DNA of 64,000 nt from assembly GCA_947501115.1 (NCBI GenBank), contig CANMVX010000007.1:1-64000 (forward strand), given 5' to 3'. Position numbers and translations under genes: made by a program. The DNA is from Haliscomenobacteraceae bacterium (lineage in GTDB: Bacteria; Bacteroidota; Bacteroidia; Chitinophagales; Saprospiraceae). Of this stretch, positions 44,269-53,013 are shown one piece after another. Each line of letters starts with the position of its first letter. Position 1 is the first letter of the stretch. Under the pieces are notes generated by a model, which saw only the letters and a list, made by a program, of their open reading frames with translations, did no database searches and had not been told where the DNA came from.

Positions 44269-44591
44269 AAGGAAACAAAACCGCTGTACAAAATAATAAA
44301 AGTAAATGCTTATTTACGTGGGCGGAAAAAATAGCCTAAAAGGTAGAAGGTATACATGAGGCAAAAATGAGCTTGATATAAACGTATTTTCATATCGTCT
44401 ATAGATAGCTTATATATTTTTGAATCGGTAAAAGTGTCGGTGTACAAATACAAAAGCAAATAAACATTTCACTTTGAAGAAAATGTTTATTTGCTTTTGT
44501 AGCAAACGGGCATTTGCGCAGATAAATAAAGTTATAAATACCTTAATAGGTTAGGTATGACTTTATCTATCTATGTCAAATATAAAAAGGA
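44269..44591. other. Gene-free stretch between the TPR gene and rpmH
   Basis: No gene was seen on either strand. The only notable element is the long perfect inverted repeat at 44450-44500. The rest is AT-rich without obvious structure. Confidence 0.7.
44450..44500. terminator. Bidirectional terminator-like 20-bp perfect inverted repeat
   Basis: ACAAAAGCAAATAAACATTT (44450-44469) is the exact reverse complement of AAATGTTTATTTGCTTTTGT (44481-44500), with an 11-nt loop. It sits between the plus-strand TPR gene and the minus-strand rpmH gene, which are convergent, as expected for a shared terminator. T-rich arms substitute for a separate T-run. Confidence 0.65.
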
Positions 44592-44747
44592 TTATTTAGT
44601 ATGTGTATCGTCAGAAACAGTCAGCTTGTGACGACCCTTTGCACGACGATTAGCAAGTACCCGGCGTCCATTTTTAGAACTCATACGGGAACGAAATCCA
44701 TGTTTATTTACGCGTTTGCGTTTTGATGGTTGGTAAGTACGTTTCAT
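44592..44747 (-). CDS. rpmH: 50S ribosomal protein L34
   Basis: A 51-residue, strongly basic ribosomal protein. It starts [20 protein letters not shown] and continues [20 protein letters not shown], a full match to L34, then ends [11 protein letters not shown]. Its C-terminal extension is a few residues longer than the 44-46 residue form in many bacteria. It lies about 36 kb from rnpA. Confidence 0.95.
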   Translation of the reverse strand: MKRTYQPSKRKRVNKHGFRSRMSSKNGRRVLANRRAKGRHKLTVSDDTHTK

Positions 44748-44825
44748 TGCTGTTATTTTTAAGCAATATGCTCAATTAATTCAAAATGTTTGCAAAAGTA
44801 TCATTTTTTTACAAGAAACAAAAAT

Positions 44826-45389
44826 CTAAACGGTCATTATTTCTTTTTCCTTTATATCTAGTAGTTCGTCAATTTTTTTGATGTGTTTATCAGTGAGTTG
44901 CTGAACGGTTTCCTCCCGTTTTTTCCCTTCGTCTTCTGAAAAACCATCTTTAACGGCCTTCTTAATACCCTCCATGGCTTCCCTTCTTGAAGAGCGGGAG
45001 CTAACTTTAGCATCTTCGCCCAAAGCCTTTGATTTTTTAACTAAATCGCGACGACGTTCCTCGGTAAGAGGAGGAAACGATAAACGTACCACTTCACCAT
45101 CATTCATAGGAGTTACTCCAAGATTTGCCTCAAAGATAGACCTTTCGATAGGCGCTAACATAGACTTTTCCCAGGGTTGGATAACGAGAGACCGTGCATC
45201 GGACGTTGAAATATTGGCTACTTGGTTCATAGGCGTCGGTGTTCCATAGTAGTTAACCAACAAATCTCTGACAATCGCTGGGGTAGCTTTGCCCGTTGTG
45301 ATTTTCCCTAACTCTTTATTGAGGTGATCCAACGCTTTTTCCATGGCTTCTTCGGCCGTTTCCACTAAAAAATTTACTTCTTCCAACAT
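44826..45389 (-). CDS. frr: Ribosome recycling factor
   Basis: A 187-residue protein that, with EF-G, splits post-termination ribosomes. The conserved stretches NYYGTPTPMNQVANIS, SLVIQPWEKSML and RLSFPPLTEERRRDLVK are all present, and length is that of the family. The pyrH partner often found upstream is absent here. Confidence 0.96.
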   Translation of the reverse strand: MLEEVNFLVETAEEAMEKALDHLNKELGKITTGKATPAIVRDLLVNYYGTPTPMNQVANISTSDARSLVIQPWEKSMLAPIERSIFEANLGVTPMNDGEVVRLSFPPLTEERRRDLVKKSKALGEDAKVSSRSSRREAMEGIKKAVKDGFSEDEGKKREETVQQLTDKHIKKIDELLDIKEKEIMTV

Positions 45390-45437
45390 AGCTGTATGGA
45401 TTATTACCAGAATTAAAAATAATTTCTTTTTGCGCCG

Positions 45438-46124
45438 TTAGTCATTGGAAGATCCAAAGAAACGAAGAGCGAAATACAATAACATCACTAAAGCAGAAAA
45501 TGCAGCAGATACATAAGTCATGGCAGCCCACCATAATGCATCTTTAGCCCCTTCTTGTTCTGCCCCATGGGTAATGCCAGAGTGATTTAACCACACCAGG
45601 GCTCTTTTGGAAGCATCAAATTCCACAGGCAAGGTGATTAAGCTAAATACTGCCGTTACTAAAAAGGTAAGCATGGTGATAAACAAAATGGTTTGATTGC
45701 CACCAGATCCAAATAATCCAAGGGCTAACATTAAAAGCCACTGTTGCAGTGATGAGGCAATATTTACTATAGGTACAACGGCTGAACGCATAGTTAACCA
45801 GGCATAAGCCTGATTGTGTTGCACCGCATGACCGCATTCGTGTGCAGCAACGGCCGCAGCAGCAATAGTCCTTCCGTTAAATACATCGGGACTTAGATTG
45901 ACAACTTTAGACATCGGATTATAATGATCCGTCAGCATACCGTGTCCTTCTTCTATTCGAACATCGTGAATACCGTAATACTTCAGCATATTTTCAGCTA
46001 TTTCGCGCCCGGATAATCCGGAGCGAATACCAATTTGGCTATAATGCCTGAATTTATTTTTTAATTTCTGGCTGATGATAAAACCAACCAATGATAACAA
46101 ACCTGCTAAAATAAAATATCCCAT
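45438..46124 (-). CDS. Membrane zinc metallopeptidase (YugP/Zn_peptidase_2 family)
   Basis: A 228-residue membrane protein with the HExxH-type motif HECGH (H95, E96, H99). The first helix spans residues about 3-18, and further helices lie at about 110-135, 140-165 and 205-222. HYNPMSKVVNLSPDVFNGRT before the motif is typical of the family. Substrates are unknown. It is on the same strand as frr and serS but with a 57-bp gap to serS. Confidence 0.9.
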   Translation of the reverse strand: MGYFILAGLLSLVGFIISQKLKNKFRHYSQIGIRSGLSGREIAENMLKYYGIHDVRIEEGHGMLTDHYNPMSKVVNLSPDVFNGRTIAAAAVAAHECGHAVQHNQAYAWLTMRSAVVPIVNIASSLQQWLLMLALGLFGSGGNQTILFITMLTFLVTAVFSLITLPVEFDASKRALVWLNHSGITHGAEQEGAKDALWWAAMTYVSAAFSALVMLLYFALRFFGSSND

Positions 46125-46180
46125 GATTTGAATTTTTTAGGATTATAACGTAATTCCTTAAAATTTAGTTTACATTAAAG

Positions 46181-47455
46181 TCAAGATATACGGTCAAAAC
46201 CTGTATAGGGAATCAAGGCTTTAGGAATAATAATACCCTCGGCTGTTTGATTATTTTCCAACAAAGCGGCTACAATGCGGGCTAAAGCTAAAGCACTTCC
46301 ATTCAGGGTATGCGCGAGTCTGGATTGTTTGCCGTCTTTGAATCTTAATTTTAACCTATTACTTTGAAATGTTTCAAAGTTTGAAACAGAACTTACTTCC
46401 AGCCATCTTTTTTGACCAGCAGAATACACCTCAAAATCATAGGTCAAAGCGGAGGCAAAAGACATATCGCCACCACATAAGCGCAATATTCTGTAAGGTA
46501 GTTCCAATTTGGCTAAAATTTGACTAACATGCTGAATCATTTGATCAAAAACCTGATAGGATTGATCAGGATGAGCGACTTGAACAATTTCAACCTTATC
46601 AAACTGGTGAACCCTGTTTAGTCCTCTGACATGCGCGCCGTAAGAACCAGCTTCTCTTCTAAAACAAGGGGTGTAACCGCACATTTTTACCGGAAGTTTC
46701 GCTGCGTCCAAAATAACGTCACGCAAAATGTTCGTTATGGGTACTTCAGCGGTTGGTATCAGGTAAAGGTCGTCTTTGGCTACATAATACATTTGCCCTT
46801 CTTTATCGGGGAGTTGTCCAGTGGCTGTGGCTGAAGCTTCATTGACCAATAATGGTGGCATAATTTCTTCATAACCAGCATTTACAGCTTCATCTAAAAA
46901 AAACTGAATGAGTGCGCGTTGTAGTTTTGCCCCCTTACCACGATAAACGGGAAATCCACTACCCGTAATTTTTACGCCCAGTTCTAAATCGAAAAGGTTA
47001 TACTTTTTAGCTAAATCCCAATGGGGTAGCGCTTGTTCACTTAAAACAGGAAGTTCGGCTGCCCACGATTGATATTCCTCATTATCGTCAGGTGTTTTGC
47101 CGGGAGGAACGCTGGCATGGGGAAGATTGGGAATTAAATAAAGTAAACCATCCAGGTCTTTTTCTATGTTCCCAAGTTGTACCTCAAGTTCGGCCGTTTT
47201 GTCTTTTAGCGCATTTACTTTGACTTTAATAGCATCAGCGCCCTCTTTATCACCCTCTTTATACCGTTTTCCAACTTCATCAGAGAACTGATTTCGATCA
47301 GTAAGTAACTTCTCAAGTTCGGTTCGCCATTGCTTGCGCTGATCATCAAGCTGAATAATTTCAGCTATTTTTTCAGCAGCATCGGGCACATTTTTCTTGC
47401 CAAGTCCTTCAATGACTTCTAACTGATTTTGACGGATAACGCTAATTTGCAACAT
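46181..47455 (-). CDS. serS: Seryl-tRNA synthetase
   Basis: A 424-residue class II aminoacyl-tRNA synthetase. The N-terminal coiled-coil arm (about 30-105) binds the tRNA extra arm. The catalytic core has motif 2 in TPCFRREAGSYGAHVRGLNRVHQFDKVE and motif 3 in LNGSALALARIVAALLENNQ. The usual GMIP-like segment reads PLLVNEASATATGQLP. Single gene, divergent from rho. Confidence 0.96.
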   Translation of the reverse strand: MLQISVIRQNQLEVIEGLGKKNVPDAAEKIAEIIQLDDQRKQWRTELEKLLTDRNQFSDEVGKRYKEGDKEGADAIKVKVNALKDKTAELEVQLGNIEKDLDGLLYLIPNLPHASVPPGKTPDDNEEYQSWAAELPVLSEQALPHWDLAKKYNLFDLELGVKITGSGFPVYRGKGAKLQRALIQFFLDEAVNAGYEEIMPPLLVNEASATATGQLPDKEGQMYYVAKDDLYLIPTAEVPITNILRDVILDAAKLPVKMCGYTPCFRREAGSYGAHVRGLNRVHQFDKVEIVQVAHPDQSYQVFDQMIQHVSQILAKLELPYRILRLCGGDMSFASALTYDFEVYSAGQKRWLEVSSVSNFETFQSNRLKLRFKDGKQSRLAHTLNGSALALARIVAALLENNQTAEGIIIPKALIPYTGFDRIS

Positions 47456-47798
47456 AATTTTACTTCCCTTTTTCTCTTTAATGAACTTTAAAGAGTTCTT
47501 TTTGTCTATATATTTGAAAAAATTTGACTCAATAAGTAAATTTTTTGCAAAGATAATACTTAGTGTAAAAAATTAATCTATTTTTGTCTCAATGTTTCCT
47601 TGTATGTAAAGGAAATCTAAATTTCACCCTGTTTTTTCCTTTCAATTTAGATTAGCTTCTTTACACTAGCTTCTTCTTTAGGATATTTTTTGGTAAAAAT
47701 AAAATATCTTTCTCTTAGTGGGAAAGGAAAATTTCAGTTCTATTAATTATTCTATATGGTTCGACGAGCGAATCTCCTGTTTTCTTAAAGTTTTATTC
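47456..47798. promoter_or_regulatory. Divergent serS/rho intergenic region with alternative hairpins in the rho leader
   Basis: AATCTAAATT (47614-47623) pairs perfectly with AATTTAGATT (47644-47653). An overlapping pair, AAAGGAAA (47608-47615) with TTTCCTTT (47635-47642), uses part of the same sequence, so the two stems exclude each other. They lie about 150 nt before the rho start. Autoregulation of rho through its leader is common in bacteria; that it occurs here is inference. Confidence 0.4.
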
Positions 47799-49817
47799 AT
47801 GCAATACGACATTGTCCAGCTCAATGAAATGTTGGTACCCGAGTTACGCGATTTAGCGGAAGAAATGCGAGTACCAGGATTCAAAAAATTAACCAAAAAA
47901 GAGTTAGTTTATAAAATTCTCGACCAGCAAGCCTTAGCAGGTGTTGCATCAGAAAAGGTTGTTAGTCCATTGGTAACTCCTCCTGTTAACCCAAAACCAG
48001 AACAATTTCGAATTGATTTTGATAAGGTAGAGGAACCGTCAGTTTCACAGTCAGTACCCCCCACCATAGATTTGAAGGTTCAGGAAGTTACTGTTGATAA
48101 CACGCCTCCCCAGGAGGAATCTCTTCCAACGGAGGAGGAAAAACGCGAAATTCCCAGAGAATTACAAAGAGTAAGAAGGGTTAATCCAACGCAGGAACCT
48201 TTACCTATTACTGATAATAAGTTGAACAGACGTGAATTTCCCAGCGTACGGCGAACTTCTCCAGGAAGGGAATCCAGTCCGGAGGGTAATGCCAGTTTAC
48301 CAGATAAAAGAGATTTTACAAGCGTCAGAAGAAATGTAGAAAATAGTCCATCCGAAAACAAATCGCTGGATATTGAAAATGACGGTAGGAAAAATTTAGC
48401 CTCTAAAGAATTGTGGGACAAGCCGGGAGCAGCTGAAATTGCGCCTATTCCCGAAAATATGGAGGCTGAAAACAGAAGAATTCTCAGAAAAAGAAGAGAA
48501 GATGGTGAAGTTCAAAGAACACCTCCAGCACTCGTTCAAAGGCCAGCAGTTATACATAGAGACAATAGGGCACCCCTAAGAGATAATAGAAAGCCTTTGG
48601 CAGCGGATGCAAATAGTCCAGAAGCTCCCATGCAACAGCAGCCGGTAAACCCTCAACCTGCACCGCCGCCGCCAGTAATCAAGTTCGAACCTGAATTAGA
48701 CGGAATTATAGAAAGCGAAGGAAGTTTGGAGATGATGCCAGATGGTTATGGTTTCTTGCGCTCGTCAGATTATAATTATTTGTCCTCACCTGATGATGTT
48801 TATGTTTCTCCTTCTCAAATTAAATTGTTTGGTCTGAGAACAGGAGATACAATCAAAGGGACTTTAAGACCACCTAAAGAAGGCGAAAAGTATTTTGCAT
48901 TACTAAAGGTGTCCAAAATAAATGGAGCCAATCCAGATAATATAAAAGAAAGAATTCCTTTTGATTATCTAACGCCTCTTTTTCCTACTGAGAAATTTAA
49001 GCTCACCGCTTCGTCTTCAGGAAAAGATATGGGTAATAGGATGATCGATTTGTTTACGCCTATTGGAAAAGGTCAGCGCGGTCTTATCGTTGCCCAACCA
49101 AAAACAGGTAAGACCTTCCTGTTGAAAGATTTGGCAAATGCCATCTCTAAAAATAATCCTGAATGCTATATTATAGTTCTTCTTATAGATGAACGCCCCG
49201 AAGAAGTTACCGATTTTAAAAGAAGTGTGAATGCTGAAGTTATCGCCTCCACTTTTGATGAACCCGCTGATAATCATGTTAGAGTAGCCAATTTGGTTTT
49301 AGAAAAAGCAAAGCGATTGGTGGAAAGTGGGCACGATGTGGTAATAATGCTCGATTCTATTACTCGTTTAGCAAGAGCCTACAATACTGTCGCCCCAGCA
49401 AGCGGAAAAGTTCTCTCGGGTGGGGTAGAAGCCAATGCGCTCCATAAACCAAAGAAATTTTTTGGCGCAGCCAGAAATATCGAAGGTGGTGGATCTCTGA
49501 CTATTCTGGCTACAGCCCTTATTGACACAGGATCAAAAATGGATGGCGTTATCTTCGAAGAATTTAAAGGTACCGGTAATATGGAACTTCAACTCGATAG
49601 AGGTCTGGCAAATAAACGGATGTTCCCTTCCATCGATCTTACAAAATCATCTACCAGACGGGAAGATTTGTTGTTAGACAAGGAAACGCTGCAGAGAATG
49701 TTTATTCTGAGGAATCACCTGGCAGATATGAAGCCGGAAGAAGCAATGGATTTTCTTCGCAAACACATGGTTGGAACAAAATCAAATGATGAATTTCTTT
49801 CCTCTATGAACGGTTAA
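47799..49817 (+). CDS. rho: Transcription termination factor Rho with long disordered insert
   Basis: A 672-residue hexameric RNA helicase, about 250 residues longer than E. coli Rho. Residues 1-47 hold the Rho_N (SAP-like) domain ([17 protein letters not shown]), 48-298 form a low-complexity, charged and proline-rich insert, and then come the cold-shock-like RNA-binding domain and the ATPase core with Walker A PKTGKTF and [12 protein letters not shown] similar insert in Bacteroides thetaiotaomicron Rho drives phase separation. ATG at 47799 is preferred over an in-frame GTG at 47718, because family homology begins at [11 protein letters not shown]. Confidence 0.94.
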   Translation: MQYDIVQLNEMLVPELRDLAEEMRVPGFKKLTKKELVYKILDQQALAGVASEKVVSPLVTPPVNPKPEQFRIDFDKVEEPSVSQSVPPTIDLKVQEVTVDNTPPQEESLPTEEEKREIPRELQRVRRVNPTQEPLPITDNKLNRREFPSVRRTSPGRESSPEGNASLPDKRDFTSVRRNVENSPSENKSLDIENDGRKNLASKELWDKPGAAEIAPIPENMEAENRRILRKRREDGEVQRTPPALVQRPAVIHRDNRAPLRDNRKPLAADANSPEAPMQQQPVNPQPAPPPPVIKFEPELDGIIESEGSLEMMPDGYGFLRSSDYNYLSSPDDVYVSPSQIKLFGLRTGDTIKGTLRPPKEGEKYFALLKVSKINGANPDNIKERIPFDYLTPLFPTEKFKLTASSSGKDMGNRMIDLFTPIGKGQRGLIVAQPKTGKTFLLKDLANAISKNNPECYIIVLLIDERPEEVTDFKRSVNAEVIASTFDEPADNHVRVANLVLEKAKRLVESGHDVVIMLDSITRLARAYNTVAPASGKVLSGGVEANALHKPKKFFGAARNIEGGGSLTILATALIDTGSKMDGVIFEEFKGTGNMELQLDRGLANKRMFPSIDLTKSSTRREDLLLDKETLQRMFILRNHLADMKPEEAMDFLRKHMVGTKSNDEFLSSMNG

Positions 49818-49942
49818 TTTGCCTCTTAAAACAGAATAATTTGTTGGAAATGCAGTTTCTATAGAATAATTTCTTAATTTAAACCATTGTTAACTATGTC
49901 GAGATGTTTAAACCTTACCCGTTTAGATCGGAATGAAAGAAA

Positions 49943-52615
49943 ATGATGTTGTTTTTACGTTTGAATATTGTTCTATTTGTTTGTCTCTTTGCTCATTTCC
50001 ATCTAAGAGCTCAAGAAGCTGATTATGTGCCAAATGAGTTTTTAGTACAGTTTAATCCTGAGGTATCAGCATTGCAATGGTTTAACTCGCTTGCTTTAGA
50101 AAAAAAAGCAACGGGCATTTCTGCTGTTAAAATGCTTTCCGAGCCCCTTAATATTTATCAGTTAAATATTAATCCTTCTTTAGTATCTGAAAATGAAGCG
50201 CTTCGTTTTTTAAAACAGCAGCCTAATATTAGATTTGTACAAAGAAATCATTACATAAAATTACGGAGCGTTATTCCTAACGACTCTCTGTTTTCTCAGC
50301 AGTATTATTTGCAAAATAAAGGACAAAACGGCGGTCCGGTTGGTTTGGACATAAAAGCAGTTGAAGCCTGGAATGTAACGCAAGGCGGCGTTACCCCAAG
50401 CGGGGATACCATTGTTATTTGCGTAATTGATAATGGAGTGGATATAAATCATCCCGATCTGAAAGATAATCTCTGGGTAAATCAGGCGGAAGTTCCAAAT
50501 AATAACAGAGATGACGACGGAAACGGTTACACAGACGATTATCGGGGTTGGAATGTTGACTTTAAATCGGATGAAGTCAGTTATATTAATTTTCATGGCA
50601 CACCTGTAGCCGGATTAATTGGTGCAACAGGTAATAATAAAACGGGTATAACAGGTATTAACTGGAAGGTTAAACTGATGGTGGTAACCTCCCAGATTGC
50701 TAATGTTCTATCAGAAAGCAGAGCTATAGAAGCTTATTCCTATCCTCTGGTTATGAGGAAATTGTATAATGAATCAAAAGGAAAGAAGGGGGCTTTTGTT
50801 GTCGCAACCAATACCTCATGGGGCATAGATAAAAGAAAACCAGAGGATTTTCCTATATGGTGTAATTTTTATAATGCCCTCGGTGACGCGGGTATTTTAA
50901 ACGTCGCAGCAACCATTAATCAAAGCATCGACGTAGATGTTTCCGGCGATATTCCTACCACTTGCCCAAGTGATTTTATGATTTCGGCAACGGCTATTTC
51001 CGATAAAGGCGAGTTGAGGTACGGTTACGGTAAAACCTCTATAGATATTACCTCTTTGGGCTTTAATTTATTAACTACAGCCGATAAAGGTGGCTACGCA
51101 AAGCAAAGTGGTAATTCGTTTGTCTCTCCTCAAATTGCCGGAGCTATTGGGCTTCTTTATGCTTCTCCCTGCCCAACTTTAGCGGTATTATCTCGAAATG
51201 ATCCTGCTGCCGCTGCAAGGTTGGTCAGAAGGGCTCTGCTGGGTGGTGTAACTGTATTGGATAGTTTGGTGAATAAAGTGAGTTCAGGCGGCATGCTGAA
51301 TATGGAGAAAAGTATTCGGTTTCTTTTAGATAGTTGTGGTAAATGCCCTCCTATTGCTAAAATTGAGGTGGCTAATGTATCTACTACCGAAGTACAATTG
51401 TCATGGATATCAAATGATAGTATCAAAAATATAAATTTATTTTTTAGAAAAATGGGAGATACCTCCTGGATGTCTCTGCCAAATAATAAGAACCCTTTAT
51501 CTATTGCTGGATTATTACCATGTAATGATTATGAAATATCATTGAACAGGACTTGTCTCAATGGGGAGAATCCTGCGGCTCAGTTGGTTGTTTTTAAAAC
51601 AGATGGTTGTTGTAAAAATCCAGCCAATATGGAATCCGTAAGTGTCGGAAATACAGAATTTGTCTTAAGATGGGAAAAGGTAACCGCGGCGTCCGCTTAC
51701 CTTGTGCGCTGGAAATTATCAAAAGATTCTCTTTCTTCTGCCTGGCAAACAGTGCAAGTATCTCAAAATAGTGCGTCGATTCGTGGATTATCTTCTTGCT
51801 CAGAATATGATGTTCAGATTAGAAGTTTGTGTGCTTCAAATCAATTACCCTTCAGTAGCTCATTTAAGTTTAAAACGACGGGTTGTGGAAATTGTCTGGA
51901 GAAAAATTATTGTATTCCTAAGGGAATAACTATTGTAAGTGCAGAAAATGAATGGATTGCACAAGTAAAAATAGGCGACTTTGTCCATTTGTCAGGTAAA
52001 GACGGATATGGTGATTTTACGAGAAAAAATGGCCCCACTTTAAAACCAGGTACTTCCTATCCTTTAACTTTAGAACCAGGCTATTTGAGTACCGCTTATG
52101 ACGAATTTTTTATCGTTTGGATGGATCTTAATCAAGACGGTTCTTTTACAAATGATGAGGAATTATTTAATTCAGGTTCACCTAAAAAAGGATTAGTTAC
52201 CTCCATTTTGAGTATTCCTGCTTCTGCTACATTGGGTTCCACACGCATGCGTGTAGTTATGCAGTATCGGAAAGAACCGGGAGCATGTGTTTTTCCTGTG
52301 GAATTTTTTGGAGAGATAGAAGATTTTTGCGTGAATTTCAGCCATACTGTGAATACTGTGCCTATCATACCGGTAGCTAATATTAGGGTATTTCCTAATC
52401 CCAGTGAAGGTGTATTTTCAATAAACTTCCAGGAAGATCATCTATGGGAATCTATAACCATGATAAATATGATGGGGCAAACTATTTCTAAAGTGAACTT
52501 AGAGAAGGGAGTAAAAGAATACCTTTGGGAGGGAAAAAAGACACACGCGGGTCAATATACCTTAGTTTTTCAGGGACCAAAGGGGGTTTACACCCACAGA
52601 ATATCTATTTTATAG
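49943..52615 (+). CDS. Subtilisin-like S8 peptidase with FnIII, GEVED and T9SS sorting domains
   Basis: An 890-residue secreted serine protease. Signal peptide ends LRAQ (about 24); a propeptide-like region precedes the S8 domain with the catalytic triad D163 (VICVIDNGVD), H218 (INFHGTPVAG) and S392 (SGNSFVSPQIAG). Two fibronectin type III-like domains (about 470-660), a GEVED domain (about 690-800, ending GEIEDFCVNF) and a C-terminal type IX sorting domain (VFPNPSEGVFSINF onward, about 815-890) follow. It should be exported across the outer membrane by T9SS. The 3' end overlaps the convergent DUF1232 gene by 6 bp. Confidence 0.92.
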   Translation: MMLFLRLNIVLFVCLFAHFHLRAQEADYVPNEFLVQFNPEVSALQWFNSLALEKKATGISAVKMLSEPLNIYQLNINPSLVSENEALRFLKQQPNIRFVQRNHYIKLRSVIPNDSLFSQQYYLQNKGQNGGPVGLDIKAVEAWNVTQGGVTPSGDTIVICVIDNGVDINHPDLKDNLWVNQAEVPNNNRDDDGNGYTDDYRGWNVDFKSDEVSYINFHGTPVAGLIGATGNNKTGITGINWKVKLMVVTSQIANVLSESRAIEAYSYPLVMRKLYNESKGKKGAFVVATNTSWGIDKRKPEDFPIWCNFYNALGDAGILNVAATINQSIDVDVSGDIPTTCPSDFMISATAISDKGELRYGYGKTSIDITSLGFNLLTTADKGGYAKQSGNSFVSPQIAGAIGLLYASPCPTLAVLSRNDPAAAARLVRRALLGGVTVLDSLVNKVSSGGMLNMEKSIRFLLDSCGKCPPIAKIEVANVSTTEVQLSWISNDSIKNINLFFRKMGDTSWMSLPNNKNPLSIAGLLPCNDYEISLNRTCLNGENPAAQLVVFKTDGCCKNPANMESVSVGNTEFVLRWEKVTAASAYLVRWKLSKDSLSSAWQTVQVSQNSASIRGLSSCSEYDVQIRSLCASNQLPFSSSFKFKTTGCGNCLEKNYCIPKGITIVSAENEWIAQVKIGDFVHLSGKDGYGDFTRKNGPTLKPGTSYPLTLEPGYLSTAYDEFFIVWMDLNQDGSFTNDEELFNSGSPKKGLVTSILSIPASATLGSTRMRVVMQYRKEPGACVFPVEFFGEIEDFCVNFSHTVNTVPIIPVANIRVFPNPSEGVFSINFQEDHLWESITMINMMGQTISKVNLEKGVKEYLWEGKKTHAGQYTLVFQGPKGVYTHRISIL

Positions 52616-52996
52616 TTTTGAATCTATATTTTCGATCTCGGCCGGATCATAATTACTAAACCATACTTTCAATGTAGATTTTGCTTGAAGTTTCACTGCA
52701 TCATTGATATAAGAAGCAATGGCTACCAGACCTATGCCTAAAACGCCCAGATCGTCTGTATATCCAATGAAAGGAGTTAGGTCGGGGATTAAATCTATGG
52801 GAGCAATAAGATACCCCAACACGCCAATGATTATGTTCTTGGCCCATGTTGGGGTTTCTTTCCGTTTAAAAGCATAGAAAAGAAGCAAAGAAGAATAAAG
52901 GGATTGCACGCCTATTTTCTTTGCGTAAGATTGTACCGTGTTCCAGAATCTGGATTCTGAAAAGAACACGGCATATTTCTTGATTCGCGAAAGCAT
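52610..52996 (-). CDS. YkvA/DUF1232 family protein
   Basis: A 128-residue protein with the DUF1232 core: WAKNIIIGVLGYLIAPIDLIPDLTPFIGYTDDLGVLG, which carries the conserved YLIxPxDLIPD pattern and two hydrophobic helices. Function of the family is unknown. It lies 18 bp downstream of infB on the same strand, so it may belong to the rimP-nusA-infB transcript. Confidence 0.9.
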   Translation of the reverse strand: MLSRIKKYAVFFSESRFWNTVQSYAKKIGVQSLYSSLLLFYAFKRKETPTWAKNIIIGVLGYLIAPIDLIPDLTPFIGYTDDLGVLGIGLVAIASYINDAVKLQAKSTLKVWFSNYDPAEIENIDSKL

Positions 52997-53013
52997 ATAT
53001 AAAGGATTATTTA

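Noticed and set aside
47456-47520. T-box riboswitch before serS
   Set aside because: No T-box consensus or tRNA-like specifier loop was seen; T-boxes are also rare in this phylum.
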